A stretch of DNA of 64,000 nucleotides, from the NCBI GenBank assembly GCA_017471765.1, contig JAFURT010000005.1, positions 1 through 64,000 of the forward strand, in the 5' to 3' direction. This DNA comes from Clostridia bacterium (GTDB lineage: Bacteria; Bacillota; Clostridia; Oscillospirales; Acutalibacteraceae). Below the pieces are notes generated by a model. The model saw only the letters and a program-made list of their open reading frames with translations. It had not been told where the DNA came from and did no database searches. Shown in pieces: positions 1-7,988 of this stretch (position 1 is its first letter; every line of letters begins with the position of its first letter). The position numbers and the translations under genes were made by a program.

Positions 1-36
1 ACGCAGTGTTGCATCTCATCAAGCCGCAGGAGGATG

Positions 37-123
37 CACGCTGACGCGTGATGAGATACAGCCCCAAAGGGGCTGATGATATACACGACTGCGTCGTGAT
101 GATATGCCAAGCCTGCGGCTTGG
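37..123. repeat. Array of four short hairpins with conserved linkers
   Basis: Four perfect inverted repeats follow each other at about 24-bp spacing: arms 37-41/46-50, 59-65/69-75, 84-89/93-98 and 107-113/117-123. Stems are 5-7 bp with 3-4 nt loops. The arms differ in sequence from hairpin to hairpin, while the linkers between them are nearly constant (ATGAGATAC, ATGATATAC, ATGATATG). Different stems with pairing kept and constant spacers suggest a folded RNA or DNA element. The array may extend left of the window. Function unknown. Confidence 0.7.
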
Positions 124-130
124 ATAAAAA

Positions 131-170
131 AAGAAGTAACTTTTGGTAGACAAAAGTTACTTCTTTTTTT
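131..170 (-). terminator. Bidirectional intrinsic terminator after tRNA-Arg
   Basis: A perfect 15-bp stem (131-145 with 151-165, 5-nt loop) is flanked by A and T runs on both sides, so it can stop transcription in both directions. It lies directly after the 3' CCA of the tRNA gene. Confidence 0.85.
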
Positions 171-247
171 TGGCCCGCCCGGAGGGATTCGAACCCCCGG
201 CCTTTGGAATCGGAATCCACTGCGATATCCAGCTTCGCCACGGGCGG
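171..247 (-). tRNA. tRNA-Arg (anticodon CCG)
   Basis: The minus strand folds as a 77-nt cloverleaf. The 7-bp acceptor stem pairs CCGCCCG with CGGGCGG, followed by discriminator G and an encoded CCA. The D stem is GCGA/TCGC and the T arm carries the usual TTCGAAT loop. The anticodon loop is TTCCGAT, giving anticodon CCG, which reads the arginine codon CGG. One pair of the anticodon stem (position 27-43) is a G-A mismatch; the other four pair. It has its own promoter upstream and a terminator downstream. Confidence 0.93.
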
Positions 248-275
248 ATATGGTGCTCTTTTTGGAGCAGGTACT

Positions 276-304
276 ATTGTACACTACTTTCGCCTGCTTT
301 GCAA
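276..304 (-). promoter_or_regulatory. Promoter of tRNA-Arg
   Basis: On the minus strand a TTGCAA -35 box (299-304) and a TACAAT -10 box (276-281) are 17 bp apart, about 30 bp upstream of the tRNA 5' end. Confidence 0.75.
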
Positions 305-375
305 GAGGAAATTTGCTTTTTTTCAAAAAAATCCCCAGAATGTGGCGTCGGAGCGGCTTTTGCCGGATATTTTCA

Positions 376-405
376 TTGACAAAGCAGGCGGTCGGGCGGT
401 ATACT
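376..405 (+). promoter_or_regulatory. Promoter of glnN
   Basis: TTGACA (376-381) and TATACT (400-405) are separated by 18 bp. The predicted start lies about 55 nt upstream of the glutamine synthetase ATG, which has GAGGAG about 9 nt before it. Confidence 0.75.
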
Positions 406-464
406 AGAGGGTAACAATGGGAGAAGCTCCCGATTCTACCCCAATCTTTGAGGAGTGAGCAACA

Positions 465-2561
465 ATGAAGGATATTCCCGCCCTGTTTGGCTGTATGGTA
501 TTTAATGACCAGGTGATGCAAGAGCGTCTGCCGGAAGCCACCTATCAGGCACTGATGCGCACCAAAGAGAACGGCCGCAAGCTGGACCCTTCGGTGGCGG
601 CGGTTGTGGCGGCGGCCATGAAGGACTGGGCCATTGAAAAGGGAGCAACCCATTTTACACACTGGTTCCAGCCCATGACCGGCATCACGGCGGAGAAGCA
701 CGACAGCTTCATCTCGCCGGTGGCCGGGGATAAGGTGATTATGGAATTTTCCGGCAAGGAGCTCATCAAGGGCGAGTCGGATGCCTCCTCCTTCCCCTCC
801 GGCGGCCTCCGGGCCACCTTTGAGGCACGGGGTTACACCGCTTGGGACCCTACCTCCTATGCTTTTATTAAGGACAATACGTTGTATATCCCCACGGCCT
901 TCTGCTCCTATGGCGGCGAGGCATTGGACAAGAAGACGCCGCTGCTCCGTTCTATGGAGGCGCTGAACAAGCAGGTGCTGCGTGTGCTCCACCTGTTCGG
1001 CAACGAGGATGTGACCATGGTGCGTACCACCGTGGGGCCGGAGCAGGAATATTTCCTCATCGACAAGGCGATGTACGACCGGCGCAAGGACCTCATCAAC
1101 ACCGGCCGCACCCTGTTCGGCGCCCGCCCCTCCAAGGGGCAGGAACTCCACGACCACTATTACGGAGCCATTAAATCCCGGGTGGCCGCCTATATGCGCG
1201 ACCTGGACGAGGAGCTGTGGAAGCTGGGTGTGCTGTGCAAGACGGAGCATAACGAAGGCGCCCCGGCCCAGCATGAGATGGCACCGATTTTCAACACCGC
1301 CAACATTGCCGCTGACCACGACCAGCTCACCATGGAGCTGATGAAAAAGGTGGCCGCCCGGCACGACCTGGTGTGCCTGCTGCACGAAAAGCCCTTTGCC
1401 GGGGTGAACGGCAGCGGTAAGCATAACAACTGGTCGATTTCCACGAACACCGGTATGAATCTGCTGGAGCCGGGCGACACTCCGCATGAGAATGCCCAGT
1501 TCCTGCTGTTCCTCTGCGCCGTCATCAAGGCGGTAGACGAGTACCAGGATATGCTGCGCGTGTCGATTGCCTCTGCAGGCAACGACCACCGCTTGGGCGC
1601 CCAGGAGGCGCCGCCAGCTGTGGTGTCCATTTTCCTGGGGGATGAGCTGACCGCCATTCTGGAAAGTCTGGAGAACGGCACCGCCTACGCCACCAAGGAG
1701 CAGGTGCAGATGAAGGTAGGCGTCCACACCCTGCCCCGGTTCCCCAAGGATACTACCGACCGTAACCGCACCTCGCCCTTTGCTTTTACCGGTAATAAGT
1801 TCGAGTTCCGTATGCTGGGTTCCTCCCAGCCGGTGTCCGAGCCCAACGTGGTGCTGAATACCGCTGTGGCCAAGCAGTTGGACGAGTTTGCCACCGAGCT
1901 GGAGGGGGCAGAGGATTTCAACGGGGCGCTGGGCGCCCTCATTCGCCGGGTTATCCGGGAGCATAAGCGGATTATCTTCAACGGCAACGGCTACGATGAG
2001 GCCTGGACGGAGGAGGCAAAGCGTCGGGGGCTGCTCAATCTGCCCACCACAGCAGACTGTCTGCCCTGCTACATTCTGCCCAAGAACATTGCGCTGTTCG
2101 AAAAATATGGGGTGTATTCCGAGGCAGAGATGCACTCCCGGTACGATATTTACCTCACTAACTATGCCAAGGTATTGCACATTGAGGCCCATACCATGGT
2201 CAGCATGACCCAGAAGGACATCGTGCCGGCGGTCATCCGGTACGGCCGGGAACTGGCCGAGGCCCTGTCTGCCAAACGGGCGGCCATGCCCTCGCTGGCC
2301 TGTAACACAGAGACGGCTTTGCTGGAGAAGGTCAGCGCCTTGACCGACCAGCTGACGGATCGCCTTGCCTGCCTGCGGCAGGTGCTGGCGGTGGCAGAGC
2401 AACCGGGACAGGAGCCCCAGACGGTAGCCAACTACTACCGGGACGAGGTTATCCCGGCCATGGATGCCCTGCGGCAGTCTGCAGACGGCCTGGAGGTGCT
2501 GGTGGCCAAGGATCTGTGGCCCTTCCCCTCCTATGGCGATATGCTGTTCTCCGTACGGTAA
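465..2561 (+). CDS. glnN: Glutamine synthetase type III (GlnN)
   Basis: This 698-aa cytosolic enzyme would make glutamine from glutamate, ammonia and ATP. Its length fits type III synthetases (about 700 aa) and is far longer than type I or II (about 350-470 aa). The N-terminal third has the GSIII-specific block around THWFQPMTG and DSFI. The catalytic core follows with [10 protein letters not shown] (glutamate-binding strand), a NEGAPAQHE metal and substrate segment, [10 protein letters not shown] (ATP loop) and [20 protein letters not shown]. The C-terminal 200 residues form the helical GSIII extension. The ATG is preceded by GAGGAG. The gene is monocistronic between a TTGACA/TATACT promoter and a strong terminator. 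No nitrogen-regulatory gene lies beside it. Confidence 0.96.
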   Translation: MKDIPALFGCMVFNDQVMQERLPEATYQALMRTKENGRKLDPSVAAVVAAAMKDWAIEKGATHFTHWFQPMTGITAEKHDSFISPVAGDKVIMEFSGKELIKGESDASSFPSGGLRATFEARGYTAWDPTSYAFIKDNTLYIPTAFCSYGGEALDKKTPLLRSMEALNKQVLRVLHLFGNEDVTMVRTTVGPEQEYFLIDKAMYDRRKDLINTGRTLFGARPSKGQELHDHYYGAIKSRVAAYMRDLDEELWKLGVLCKTEHNEGAPAQHEMAPIFNTANIAADHDQLTMELMKKVAARHDLVCLLHEKPFAGVNGSGKHNNWSISTNTGMNLLEPGDTPHENAQFLLFLCAVIKAVDEYQDMLRVSIASAGNDHRLGAQEAPPAVVSIFLGDELTAILESLENGTAYATKEQVQMKVGVHTLPRFPKDTTDRNRTSPFAFTGNKFEFRMLGSSQPVSEPNVVLNTAVAKQLDEFATELEGAEDFNGALGALIRRVIREHKRIIFNGNGYDEAWTEEAKRRGLLNLPTTADCLPCYILPKNIALFEKYGVYSEAEMHSRYDIYLTNYAKVLHIEAHTMVSMTQKDIVPAVIRYGRELAEALSAKRAAMPSLACNTETALLEKVSALTDQLTDRLACLRQVLAVAEQPGQEPQTVANYYRDEVIPAMDALRQSADGLEVLVAKDLWPFPSYGDMLFSVR

Positions 2562-2570
2562 ACAAGATAA

Positions 2571-2605
2571 AAGCAGGAGCAGACACTGTCTGCTCCTGCT
2601 TTTTT
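2571..2605 (+). terminator. Terminator of glnN
   Basis: A perfect GC-rich stem of about 15 bp with a 3-nt loop is followed by six T. Its end touches the stop codon of the convergent acetyltransferase gene. Confidence 0.85.
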
Positions 2606-3206
2606 ACCACTCAATTTTCCGGTTTTTGAAGTAGTATTCCCGGTCGTGGTCATTGACTTCCCGGAGAATGCGGCAGGGATTGCCCACGGCCACCACGTTA
2701 TCCGGCAGGTCTTTGGTGACTACACTTCCGGCACCGATGACCACATTGTCCCCGATGGTGATGCCGGGGAGGACGATGACGCCGGCACCCAGCCAGCAGT
2801 TTTTCCCGATATGCACAGGCGCATTATACTGGTATCCCTGTTCCCGGAGTTCCGGCAGGATAGGGTGCCCGGCCGTGGCAATGGTTACGTGGGGTCCCAG
2901 CATGGTGTAGTCGCCTATGTAAATATGGGTATCGTCCACCAGTGTCAGACCGAAGTTGGCATACACCTTCTTGCCGAAATGAACGTGGTGGCCGCCCCAG
3001 TTGGCGTGTAGCGGCGGCTCGATGTAACAACCCTCACCGATTTCGGCGAACATGGCCTGCAGAAGCCGCACCCGCTTTTCCTGTTCCAGGGGGCGGGTGG
3101 CGTTGTAGTCGTACAGTTTTTCCAGGCAACGTAGCTGTTCCTCCATGATGGAGTCGTCATCCGGCAGGTACAGCTCGCCTGTGTGCAATTTATCCTTCAT
3201 ACGCAT
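2604..3206 (-). CDS. Maltose/galactoside-type O-acetyltransferase (hexapeptide repeat)
   Basis: This 200-aa protein belongs to the LacA/Maa/NodL left-handed beta-helix acetyltransferases, which move acetyl from acetyl-CoA to a sugar hydroxyl. The N-terminal 60 residues are the typical maltose-acetyltransferase cap. Hexapeptide turns follow, with HYIYIGDY-like and [13 protein letters not shown] repeats and the ATAGHP segment that carries the catalytic histidine. The family end block NPCRILRE is present. A longer GTG-started frame begins at 3215, but AGGAG at 3215-3219 overlaps that GTG and sits 8 nt before the ATG at 3206, so I chose the ATG. It follows the AraC regulator by 16 bp and is probably co-transcribed with it. 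The true acceptor sugar is unknown. Confidence 0.88.
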   Translation of the reverse strand: MRMKDKLHTGELYLPDDDSIMEEQLRCLEKLYDYNATRPLEQEKRVRLLQAMFAEIGEGCYIEPPLHANWGGHHVHFGKKVYANFGLTLVDDTHIYIGDYTMLGPHVTIATAGHPILPELREQGYQYNAPVHIGKNCWLGAGVIVLPGITIGDNVVIGAGSVVTKDLPDNVVAVGNPCRILREVNDHDREYYFKNRKIEW

Positions 3207-3222
3207 AGAAAACACTCCTATT

Positions 3223-4074
3223 CTATCTGTCTACCCGGTGCAGGCCACGGAGGTACTCGCCGGGGGACAGGCCCATGTGCTTTTTGAACAGCCGATAGCC
3301 GTAGGTGATCTCCTCCACCCCCACATTCAGGCAGGCATCCCGGAAGGACAGCCCTTTGTTTTCCATCAGTTCGGCCATTAGCCGCACCTTTTCCCGGTTG
3401 ATGTACTGGTGGATGCTGATGCCGTTGTTCTTCTTGAATATGCTATTGAGATAGTTGGGGGATTTCCCAAGCCGTCCGGCGATGTCTTGTAGGGTGATTT
3501 TTTGTCCCAGGTGACGAATGATATACCGCTTGATGCGGTAGTCCAGCGGGGAGCCGCCGGGGTCGCTGTATAGGCTACTGCGGCAGAGGGCATTGACCTT
3601 GGCCAGGACACCCATAGCCCGCAGGGAGGCGGACAGGGCATTTCCCTTGCGGTCGGCCCCCAGGTCGGATACGATGGCGAACAGCTCCTTCCGGATACTC
3701 TCGCACTCCTCGCAGGGAGGCAGGACAAAGGGAAGCAATATACCGGCGAAATCCTCCGGCGGTAACGCATCCTGCCCCAGCAGGGTGAAGGCGTACTCTC
3801 CGGGGATGAGCTGGACACTACAGTGGCTCTGGGGCAGACCGTCGGTGGAATACAGCCGGATGGGCAGGTGACGGAACAGCACCAGCAGACTGCCGGGCTG
3901 GGCGATGAAGCGCTTGCCGTACAATTCCCCGGTGATACCGCCACCGTTGATGTACACCAGCTCAAAGCTGTGGTCGCCTTTGCCGTATTTTTGCCAGTAG
4001 TTTTCTTCCATATAGAAGTGGTGTGCAAAGCCAATTTGCGGCAGTGCGGAAAAGGTTACGCAAGCCCGAAACAT
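3223..4074 (-). CDS. AraC-family transcriptional regulator
   Basis: This 283-aa regulator has a cupin-like sensor in the N-terminal 150 residues and two helix-turn-helix motifs in the C-terminal 100. The first contains [21 protein letters not shown]; the second lies around [23 protein letters not shown] and ends in the AraC block [10 protein letters not shown]. An ATG at 4074 fits the GAGGGGGG Shine-Dalgarno better than the GTG at 4080. It is divergent from the NodB-like gene at 4205, with back-to-back promoters in the 130-bp gap, and precedes the acetyltransferase. It most likely controls one or both neighbours in response to a small sugar-like ligand (inference). Confidence 0.9.
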   Translation of the reverse strand: MFRACVTFSALPQIGFAHHFYMEENYWQKYGKGDHSFELVYINGGGITGELYGKRFIAQPGSLLVLFRHLPIRLYSTDGLPQSHCSVQLIPGEYAFTLLGQDALPPEDFAGILLPFVLPPCEECESIRKELFAIVSDLGADRKGNALSASLRAMGVLAKVNALCRSSLYSDPGGSPLDYRIKRYIIRHLGQKITLQDIAGRLGKSPNYLNSIFKKNNGISIHQYINREKVRLMAELMENKGLSFRDACLNVGVEEITYGYRLFKKHMGLSPGEYLRGLHRVDR

Positions 4075-4096
4075 ATCCACCCCCCTCTCTGCAGGC

Positions 4097-4125
4097 AGTA
4101 TAGCATAAAATCGTTGTTTTGTACA
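4097..4125 (-). promoter_or_regulatory. Promoter of the AraC-acetyltransferase pair
   Basis: The minus strand has TATACT (4097-4102) with an upstream TG, making an extended -10, and a weak TGTACA (4120-4125) at 17 bp. It is back-to-back with the promoter at 4145-4173. Confidence 0.5.
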
Positions 4126-4144
4126 GTGTTTTGTTTTTAAACAC

Positions 4145-4173
4145 TTGATTTGTTCCGCTTCGGCAGGTATAAT
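4145..4173 (+). promoter_or_regulatory. Promoter of the NodB-like gene
   Basis: TTGATT (4145-4150) and a perfect TATAAT (4168-4173) are 17 bp apart, about 30 bp before the start codon. Confidence 0.75.
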
Positions 4174-4204
4174 GCAGGTAGATTATATAGAAGGAGCGAT
4201 ACGA

Positions 4205-5140
4205 ATGAACAAAAAGGCTTTTTTCTTTATTGACGATGTTATTTGGGTGTTCCGTGACCTGACCCGGCAGCGCCCGGCCTCTGTTTTCGACCACTTTTTC
4301 CTGAAATCCCTCAAGGAGACCCACGATAAGACCGGCCTGAAGGTGCAGATGAACCTGTTTTACCGCACCGACTATTTTTACGGCACAGATGAGTTCTCCC
4401 TGGCGGAGATGACCGACGCCTATAAGGCGGAGTTCGAGGCCAATGCCGACTGGCTGAAGTTTGCCTTCCACGCCAAGCAGGAGTTCCCGGACTATCCCAG
4501 TATCAACGCCGATTACCAGGATATTAAAGACCTGTTTATGGCTATGGAGCGGGAGGTTATCCGCTTCGCCGGAGAAAAAAGCTGGGCAAAGAAGGCGCTG
4601 TGCACCCACTGGTTGCCCCTGAGCAAGGACGCCTGCAAGGCGCTGCACGATTGTGGTGCCGAGATGGTCTGCTGTACCTGTGGCGAAACGGAGGAGTACA
4701 ACGGGGATGTAAACTCCCTGCCCTACGGCCATGCCGCCCGTCTGCTGCAGAACCGTAAGCCGGAGACCCGTGTGTTCCACCGTGGTAGCCGGGATGTGGC
4801 TATCGACCGTTCTGCTTGCGGTTGGAACCACATCACCGAGGAACAGTGGGCGGCGACCAAAACCACCCTGGACTATGTGATGGACGAGGAGACAGGCCTG
4901 CGCTTCAAGGTGTATTGCAACACCGGCACCATCAACCTGTGCAAGAGCTTTGATGAGGTGCGTGAGGACATCTGCCCTGCCCTGGACAACGAATATCTGG
5001 GCTTCCTCATCCACGAGCAGTATTATTATCCCGATTATTATGCCTATCAGCCGGATGCGGCGGCGAAGATCGACCTGGCCGCTACCTTGATTGCGGACGC
5101 CGGATTCACCTTTGTCTGCGGCGAGGACTTGCTGGTGTAA
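4205..5140 (+). CDS. NodB-like (polysaccharide deacetylase superfamily) hypothetical protein
   Basis: This 311-aa soluble protein has no signal peptide. An upstream in-frame start at 4145 lies inside the -35 box, so the ATG at 4205, 8 nt after AAGGAG, is chosen. The N-terminus FFFIDDVIWVFRDL resembles the first metal-binding strand of deacetylase barrels (an Asp pair after a beta strand). FHAKQEFPDYP would supply the metal histidine, and the segment around LSKDACKALHDCGAEMV matches the later barrel strand of that fold. I infer a cytosolic (beta/alpha) barrel hydrolase acting on a carbohydrate-like substrate. The deacetylase assignment is by fold only; the reaction is unknown. Divergence from an AraC regulator supports ligand-induced expression. 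Confidence 0.6.
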   Translation: MNKKAFFFIDDVIWVFRDLTRQRPASVFDHFFLKSLKETHDKTGLKVQMNLFYRTDYFYGTDEFSLAEMTDAYKAEFEANADWLKFAFHAKQEFPDYPSINADYQDIKDLFMAMEREVIRFAGEKSWAKKALCTHWLPLSKDACKALHDCGAEMVCCTCGETEEYNGDVNSLPYGHAARLLQNRKPETRVFHRGSRDVAIDRSACGWNHITEEQWAATKTTLDYVMDEETGLRFKVYCNTGTINLCKSFDEVREDICPALDNEYLGFLIHEQYYYPDYYAYQPDAAAKIDLAATLIADAGFTFVCGEDLLV

Positions 5141-5148
5141 TGAAACAG

Positions 5149-5182
5149 AAAAATCCGACCGGAAACCCCGGTCGGATTTTTT
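5149..5182. terminator. Bidirectional terminator between convergent genes
   Basis: A 14-bp stem with a short loop is flanked by A5 and T6 tracts, so it serves both the NodB-like gene (plus) and birA (minus). Confidence 0.85.
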
Positions 5183-5185
5183 ATG

Positions 5186-5956
5186 TCATATCCGCAGGCT
5201 GACCTCGCCGGCCTTCAGCAGGTGCTCACCGTCATGGGCGGTGACCAGCAGGTGGCCATCGTCCGTGATAGCGGTAGCGGTGGCCGGGAAGGACGCCTCT
5301 CCCTGGATGACCGTCACCGCCTGCCCCAGCACCACACTGCGGCGGCGGCTCTCCTGCAGGAAGTCCCCGGTGTCCAAGGTAGCATAGGCCGCTTCCCATT
5401 CCTCCAGCAGAGCCGCTATCAGCGCCTCCCGCTGTGGGGGCTCCCCCTCATTCCCCAGGCTGGTGGCAATGGCCTCCAGCTCCGGCGGCATGACCATGGG
5501 CGCTACGTTGATACCGAAGCCCAGCACGATATAGTCCATTCTGCCATCAGCGGTGAACCCGGCTTCCGCCAGGATGCCGCACACCTTGCGGCGGCGGATG
5601 TACAGGTCGTTGACCCACTTGATGCCCACCTCCAGGGGGCACAGCCGTTCGATGGCTCTGGCCGCCGCTACGGCGGCGCAGGAGGTGATCAGCTCCGGCC
5701 GGGCGTGGGAGGATGGCCGGAGCAGGGTGGACAGGTAGATGCCGCCGGTGGGGGAGAAAAAGCTCCGCCCCCGCCGCCCCCGACCGCCGGTCTGGGCGTT
5801 GGCGATGAGGGTACTGCCCTCCGGCGCGCCCTCGGCGGCCATCTGCCGCAGGTCGGTGTTGGTGGAGGCGGTTTCCTCCACCACCGTCAGAGGGCGGCCA
5901 AAGGCGTGGGTATGTAACCGGGACAGGATGGCCTCCCGGCATAGAGACTTATTCAT
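5186..5956 (-). CDS. birA: Biotin--[acetyl-CoA-carboxylase] ligase (BirA, no DNA-binding domain)
   Basis: This 256-aa enzyme joins biotin through biotinyl-AMP to the lysine of biotin carboxyl carrier proteins. It shows TASTNTDLRQMA at the start of the catalytic domain, the biotin-AMP loop GRGRRGR, KWVNDLYI with the catalytic lysine, and VLGFGINV, then a small C-terminal SH3-like domain. The winged-helix repressor domain found in BirA of many Firmicutes is absent, so this is a ligase only. The ATG at 5956 has AGGAGG 6 nt upstream and overlaps the end of the preceding AraC gene by 8 nt, indicating translational coupling. An upstream start at 5980 lacks this spacing. Confidence 0.92.
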   Translation of the reverse strand: MNKSLCREAILSRLHTHAFGRPLTVVEETASTNTDLRQMAAEGAPEGSTLIANAQTGGRGRRGRSFFSPTGGIYLSTLLRPSSHARPELITSCAAVAAARAIERLCPLEVGIKWVNDLYIRRRKVCGILAEAGFTADGRMDYIVLGFGINVAPMVMPPELEAIATSLGNEGEPPQREALIAALLEEWEAAYATLDTGDFLQESRRRSVVLGQAVTVIQGEASFPATATAITDDGHLLVTAHDGEHLLKAGEVSLRI

Positions 5957-6851
5957 CGGCGCCCTCCTCTGTCCCGCCAAAGGACAGGGCGGCCCGGGCC
6001 TTTCCTTTTTCCCCGTGGGTGCGGCGCCATTTGGCGGGCGTCATGCCAAACTGCTCATTAAATTTCCGGATAAAATAGCTGGTGGTGTCGTAGCCGCATT
6101 GGGCGCCGATGCGGGCGATGCTTTGGTCGGTCTGCTCCAACAGTCGTCGGGCCCGGTTGAGCCGCAGGGCGTGGCAATAGGCCAGCACGGTCAGTCCTGT
6201 CTGTTGGCGGAACCGCCGGCACAGATAGGCCTCCTCATAGTGAAAATGGGCGGCCAACTGGGCGGTGGAGAGGGGAGAGGTATAGTTGTTCTCGATATAG
6301 TCGATGACCTCCCATAGCCGCCGGTCGGCCGGGTGACTGGTATATTCCCGGTCGCAGAAATCCCGGGCCAGCAGGCCTACCAGGCGGTACAGCTGTCCCA
6401 GCACCAGGATAGGGGAGGCATTGTCGGCATAGTAGGCGTCGGTAAGGGCGTTGACCTCAGCGGTGACGGCGGGATGGTTAACAATGGCGTGAAACCGCAT
6501 AGTGCCTGCCGCCAATTCCCGCAGGGGGGAGAGGTAAGGGAGAAGCTCCTCCGACAGCAGGCCGGTCTCGAACATCACCACCCGATACCGGACACCCTGT
6601 GGGCCGGCAATGCCTACATGGGGACACCGGGGAGGGATACTGACAGTATCCCCTGCCTTGGCCACCACCGTCTGTCCCCCCACCGTCAGTTGCAGGGTAC
6701 CGGAATAGATGTGTAGCAGCTCCATCCGACGGTGCCAGTGGAGCGGAAAGGGCTGTTCGCCCCGTTCACAGCAATACAGCAGACACTTTACCGGCTGGCC
6801 GGCATAGTCGATAATATCCTTTTCTTCATAATTGAGGGCGATGTCATTCAT
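5949..6851 (-). CDS. AraC-family regulator with cupin sensor domain
   Basis: The 300-aa protein starts with a cupin fold carrying the HWHRRMELLHIYSG metal or ligand strand and ends with two AraC helix-turn-helix motifs (around LSTAQLAAHFHYEEAYLCRRF and ARIGAQCGYDTTSYFIRKF) and the signature FGMTPAKWRR. The ATG is 9 nt after AGGAG. It is divergent from nagB and its promoter overlaps the likely nagB promoter, so regulation of amino-sugar use is a reasonable guess. birA is translationally coupled downstream, which probably has no functional meaning. Confidence 0.9.
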   Translation of the reverse strand: MNDIALNYEEKDIIDYAGQPVKCLLYCCERGEQPFPLHWHRRMELLHIYSGTLQLTVGGQTVVAKAGDTVSIPPRCPHVGIAGPQGVRYRVVMFETGLLSEELLPYLSPLRELAAGTMRFHAIVNHPAVTAEVNALTDAYYADNASPILVLGQLYRLVGLLARDFCDREYTSHPADRRLWEVIDYIENNYTSPLSTAQLAAHFHYEEAYLCRRFRQQTGLTVLAYCHALRLNRARRLLEQTDQSIARIGAQCGYDTTSYFIRKFNEQFGMTPAKWRRTHGEKGKARAALSFGGTEEGADE

Positions 6852-6901
6852 GGCAGGCGCTCCTTAAAAAGTCAAAATCCGTTTATTTTTCAGCAAAACT
6901 G

Positions 6902-6930
6902 TTGGTTGTGATGATGTATAGAAATATTGT
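6902..6930 (+). promoter_or_regulatory. Probable nagB promoter, overlapping the divergent one
   Basis: TTGGTT (6902-6907) and TATTGT (6925-6930) are 17 bp apart. The -10 box shares five bases with the -10 box of the AraC promoter on the other strand, so the two polymerases would compete. Both boxes are imperfect. Confidence 0.45.
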
Positions 6931-6954
6931 ACCATTAAAGCAGAAAAAAAGCAA
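6926..6954 (-). promoter_or_regulatory. Promoter of the AraC-birA operon
   Basis: The minus strand has TTGCTT (6949-6954) and TACAAT (6926-6931) with a 17-bp spacer. Confidence 0.65.
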
Positions 6955-7020
6955 CTGTTGCCGGCTGATTTTTTTGGCGGGCTGTTTGCGAAAAATCAAA
7001 ACAGAAAGAAGTGGAGTATC

Positions 7021-7731
7021 ATGACGTTTATCACTGTCAAGACCTACGAGGAGCTCAGCCGCAAGGCGGCCAACCTGATCGCCGCCCAGGTGGTGATGAA
7101 GCCGGACTGCGTGCTGGGTCTGGCGACCGGCTCCTCTCCCTTGGGCACCTATGCTAATCTGGCGAAGCTGTGCGAGGCCGGGGACGTGGATTTTTCGGCG
7201 GTTACCTCCGTTAATCTTGACGAGTATGTGGGGCTGACCGGCGACAACGAGCAGAGCTACCGCTATTTTATGGACCATAACCTGTTTGCTCACATCAACA
7301 TCCGTCCCGAGGCCACCTATGTGCCCAGCGGCGTGTCTGCTGACCCGGTGGAGGAAGGCCGGCAGTACGATGCTCTTATTGAGAGCTTGGGTGGCATTGA
7401 CCTGCAGCTTCTGGGCATCGGTCTGGATGGGCACATCGGTTTCAACGAGCCGGACGATTGCTTCACTAAGGAGACCCACCCGGTGGAGCTGGACGAGTCT
7501 ACCATCGAGGCCAACGCCCGCTTCTTCGCCAGCCGGGACGAGGTGCCCCGCCAGGCGGTGACCATGGGCATGGGCGCCATCATGGGCGCCCGCAAGGTAC
7601 TGCTTATTGCCAACGGTGCGGCCAAAAAGGATATTCTGGAAAAGGCCTTCTACGGTCCTATCACCCCCCAGGTGCCCGCCTCTATTCTCCAGTTGCACCC
7701 CGATGTAACGGTGATTTTCAGCGAGAACTGA
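7021..7731 (+). CDS. nagB: Glucosamine-6-phosphate deaminase
   Basis: This 236-aa cytosolic enzyme converts glucosamine-6-phosphate to fructose-6-phosphate and ammonia, the last step of amino-sugar catabolism. It shows LGLATGSSPLGTY (phosphate loop), NLDEYVGL (catalytic Asp) and GIGLDGHIGFNEP (catalytic Asp-His pair), plus the late block GARKVLLIANG. Length is normal for the short Gram-positive form. The ATG at 7021 has GTGGAG just upstream; the longer frame from 6958 runs through promoter-like sequence and is not used. nagA (N-acetylglucosamine-6-phosphate deacetylase) is not beside it. The divergent AraC gene is the likely regulator. Confidence 0.95.
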   Translation: MTFITVKTYEELSRKAANLIAAQVVMKPDCVLGLATGSSPLGTYANLAKLCEAGDVDFSAVTSVNLDEYVGLTGDNEQSYRYFMDHNLFAHINIRPEATYVPSGVSADPVEEGRQYDALIESLGGIDLQLLGIGLDGHIGFNEPDDCFTKETHPVELDESTIEANARFFASRDEVPRQAVTMGMGAIMGARKVLLIANGAAKKDILEKAFYGPITPQVPASILQLHPDVTVIFSEN

Positions 7732-7736
7732 TTTCA

Positions 7737-7769
7737 AGCGACTCTTACCGGAATCCGGTAAGAGTCGCT
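7737..7769 (+). terminator. Hairpin terminator after nagB
   Basis: A perfect 15-bp stem with a 3-nt loop starts 6 bp after the nagB stop. Only a weak T stretch follows (GGTTTATGT). Confidence 0.65.
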
Positions 7770-7894
7770 GGTTTATGTCAAAAACGCTGCTGAAAAATGC
7801 AATAATCCGTTAAACAATCTCATTGTGTTGCTCACATGTTGGCATCTGAGCAGGCTATTACAGCATAAAATATTAGCAAATTATATGAAAAAGG

Positions 7895-7923
7895 TTTACA
7901 AACCCATTTCGATGCTGTATAAT
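7895..7923 (+). promoter_or_regulatory. Promoter of fucI
   Basis: TTTACA (7895-7900) and a perfect TATAAT (7918-7923) are 17 bp apart. The -35 region overlaps a 12-bp inverted repeat, GGTTTACAAACC (7893-7904), which could be an operator. Otherwise the 7770-7988 gap shows only AT-rich leader sequence. Confidence 0.75.
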
Positions 7924-7988
7924 ACTTATTGCTCAGGCGATGGCAAAACATTACGCTGTAACTGATATTATTTAGGAGGTAAATAAAT

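Noticed and set aside
37..123. Possible CRISPR array
   Set aside because: The repeated parts are short linkers with hairpins as the variable part; no 25-36 bp direct repeats, no spacers and no cas genes are present.
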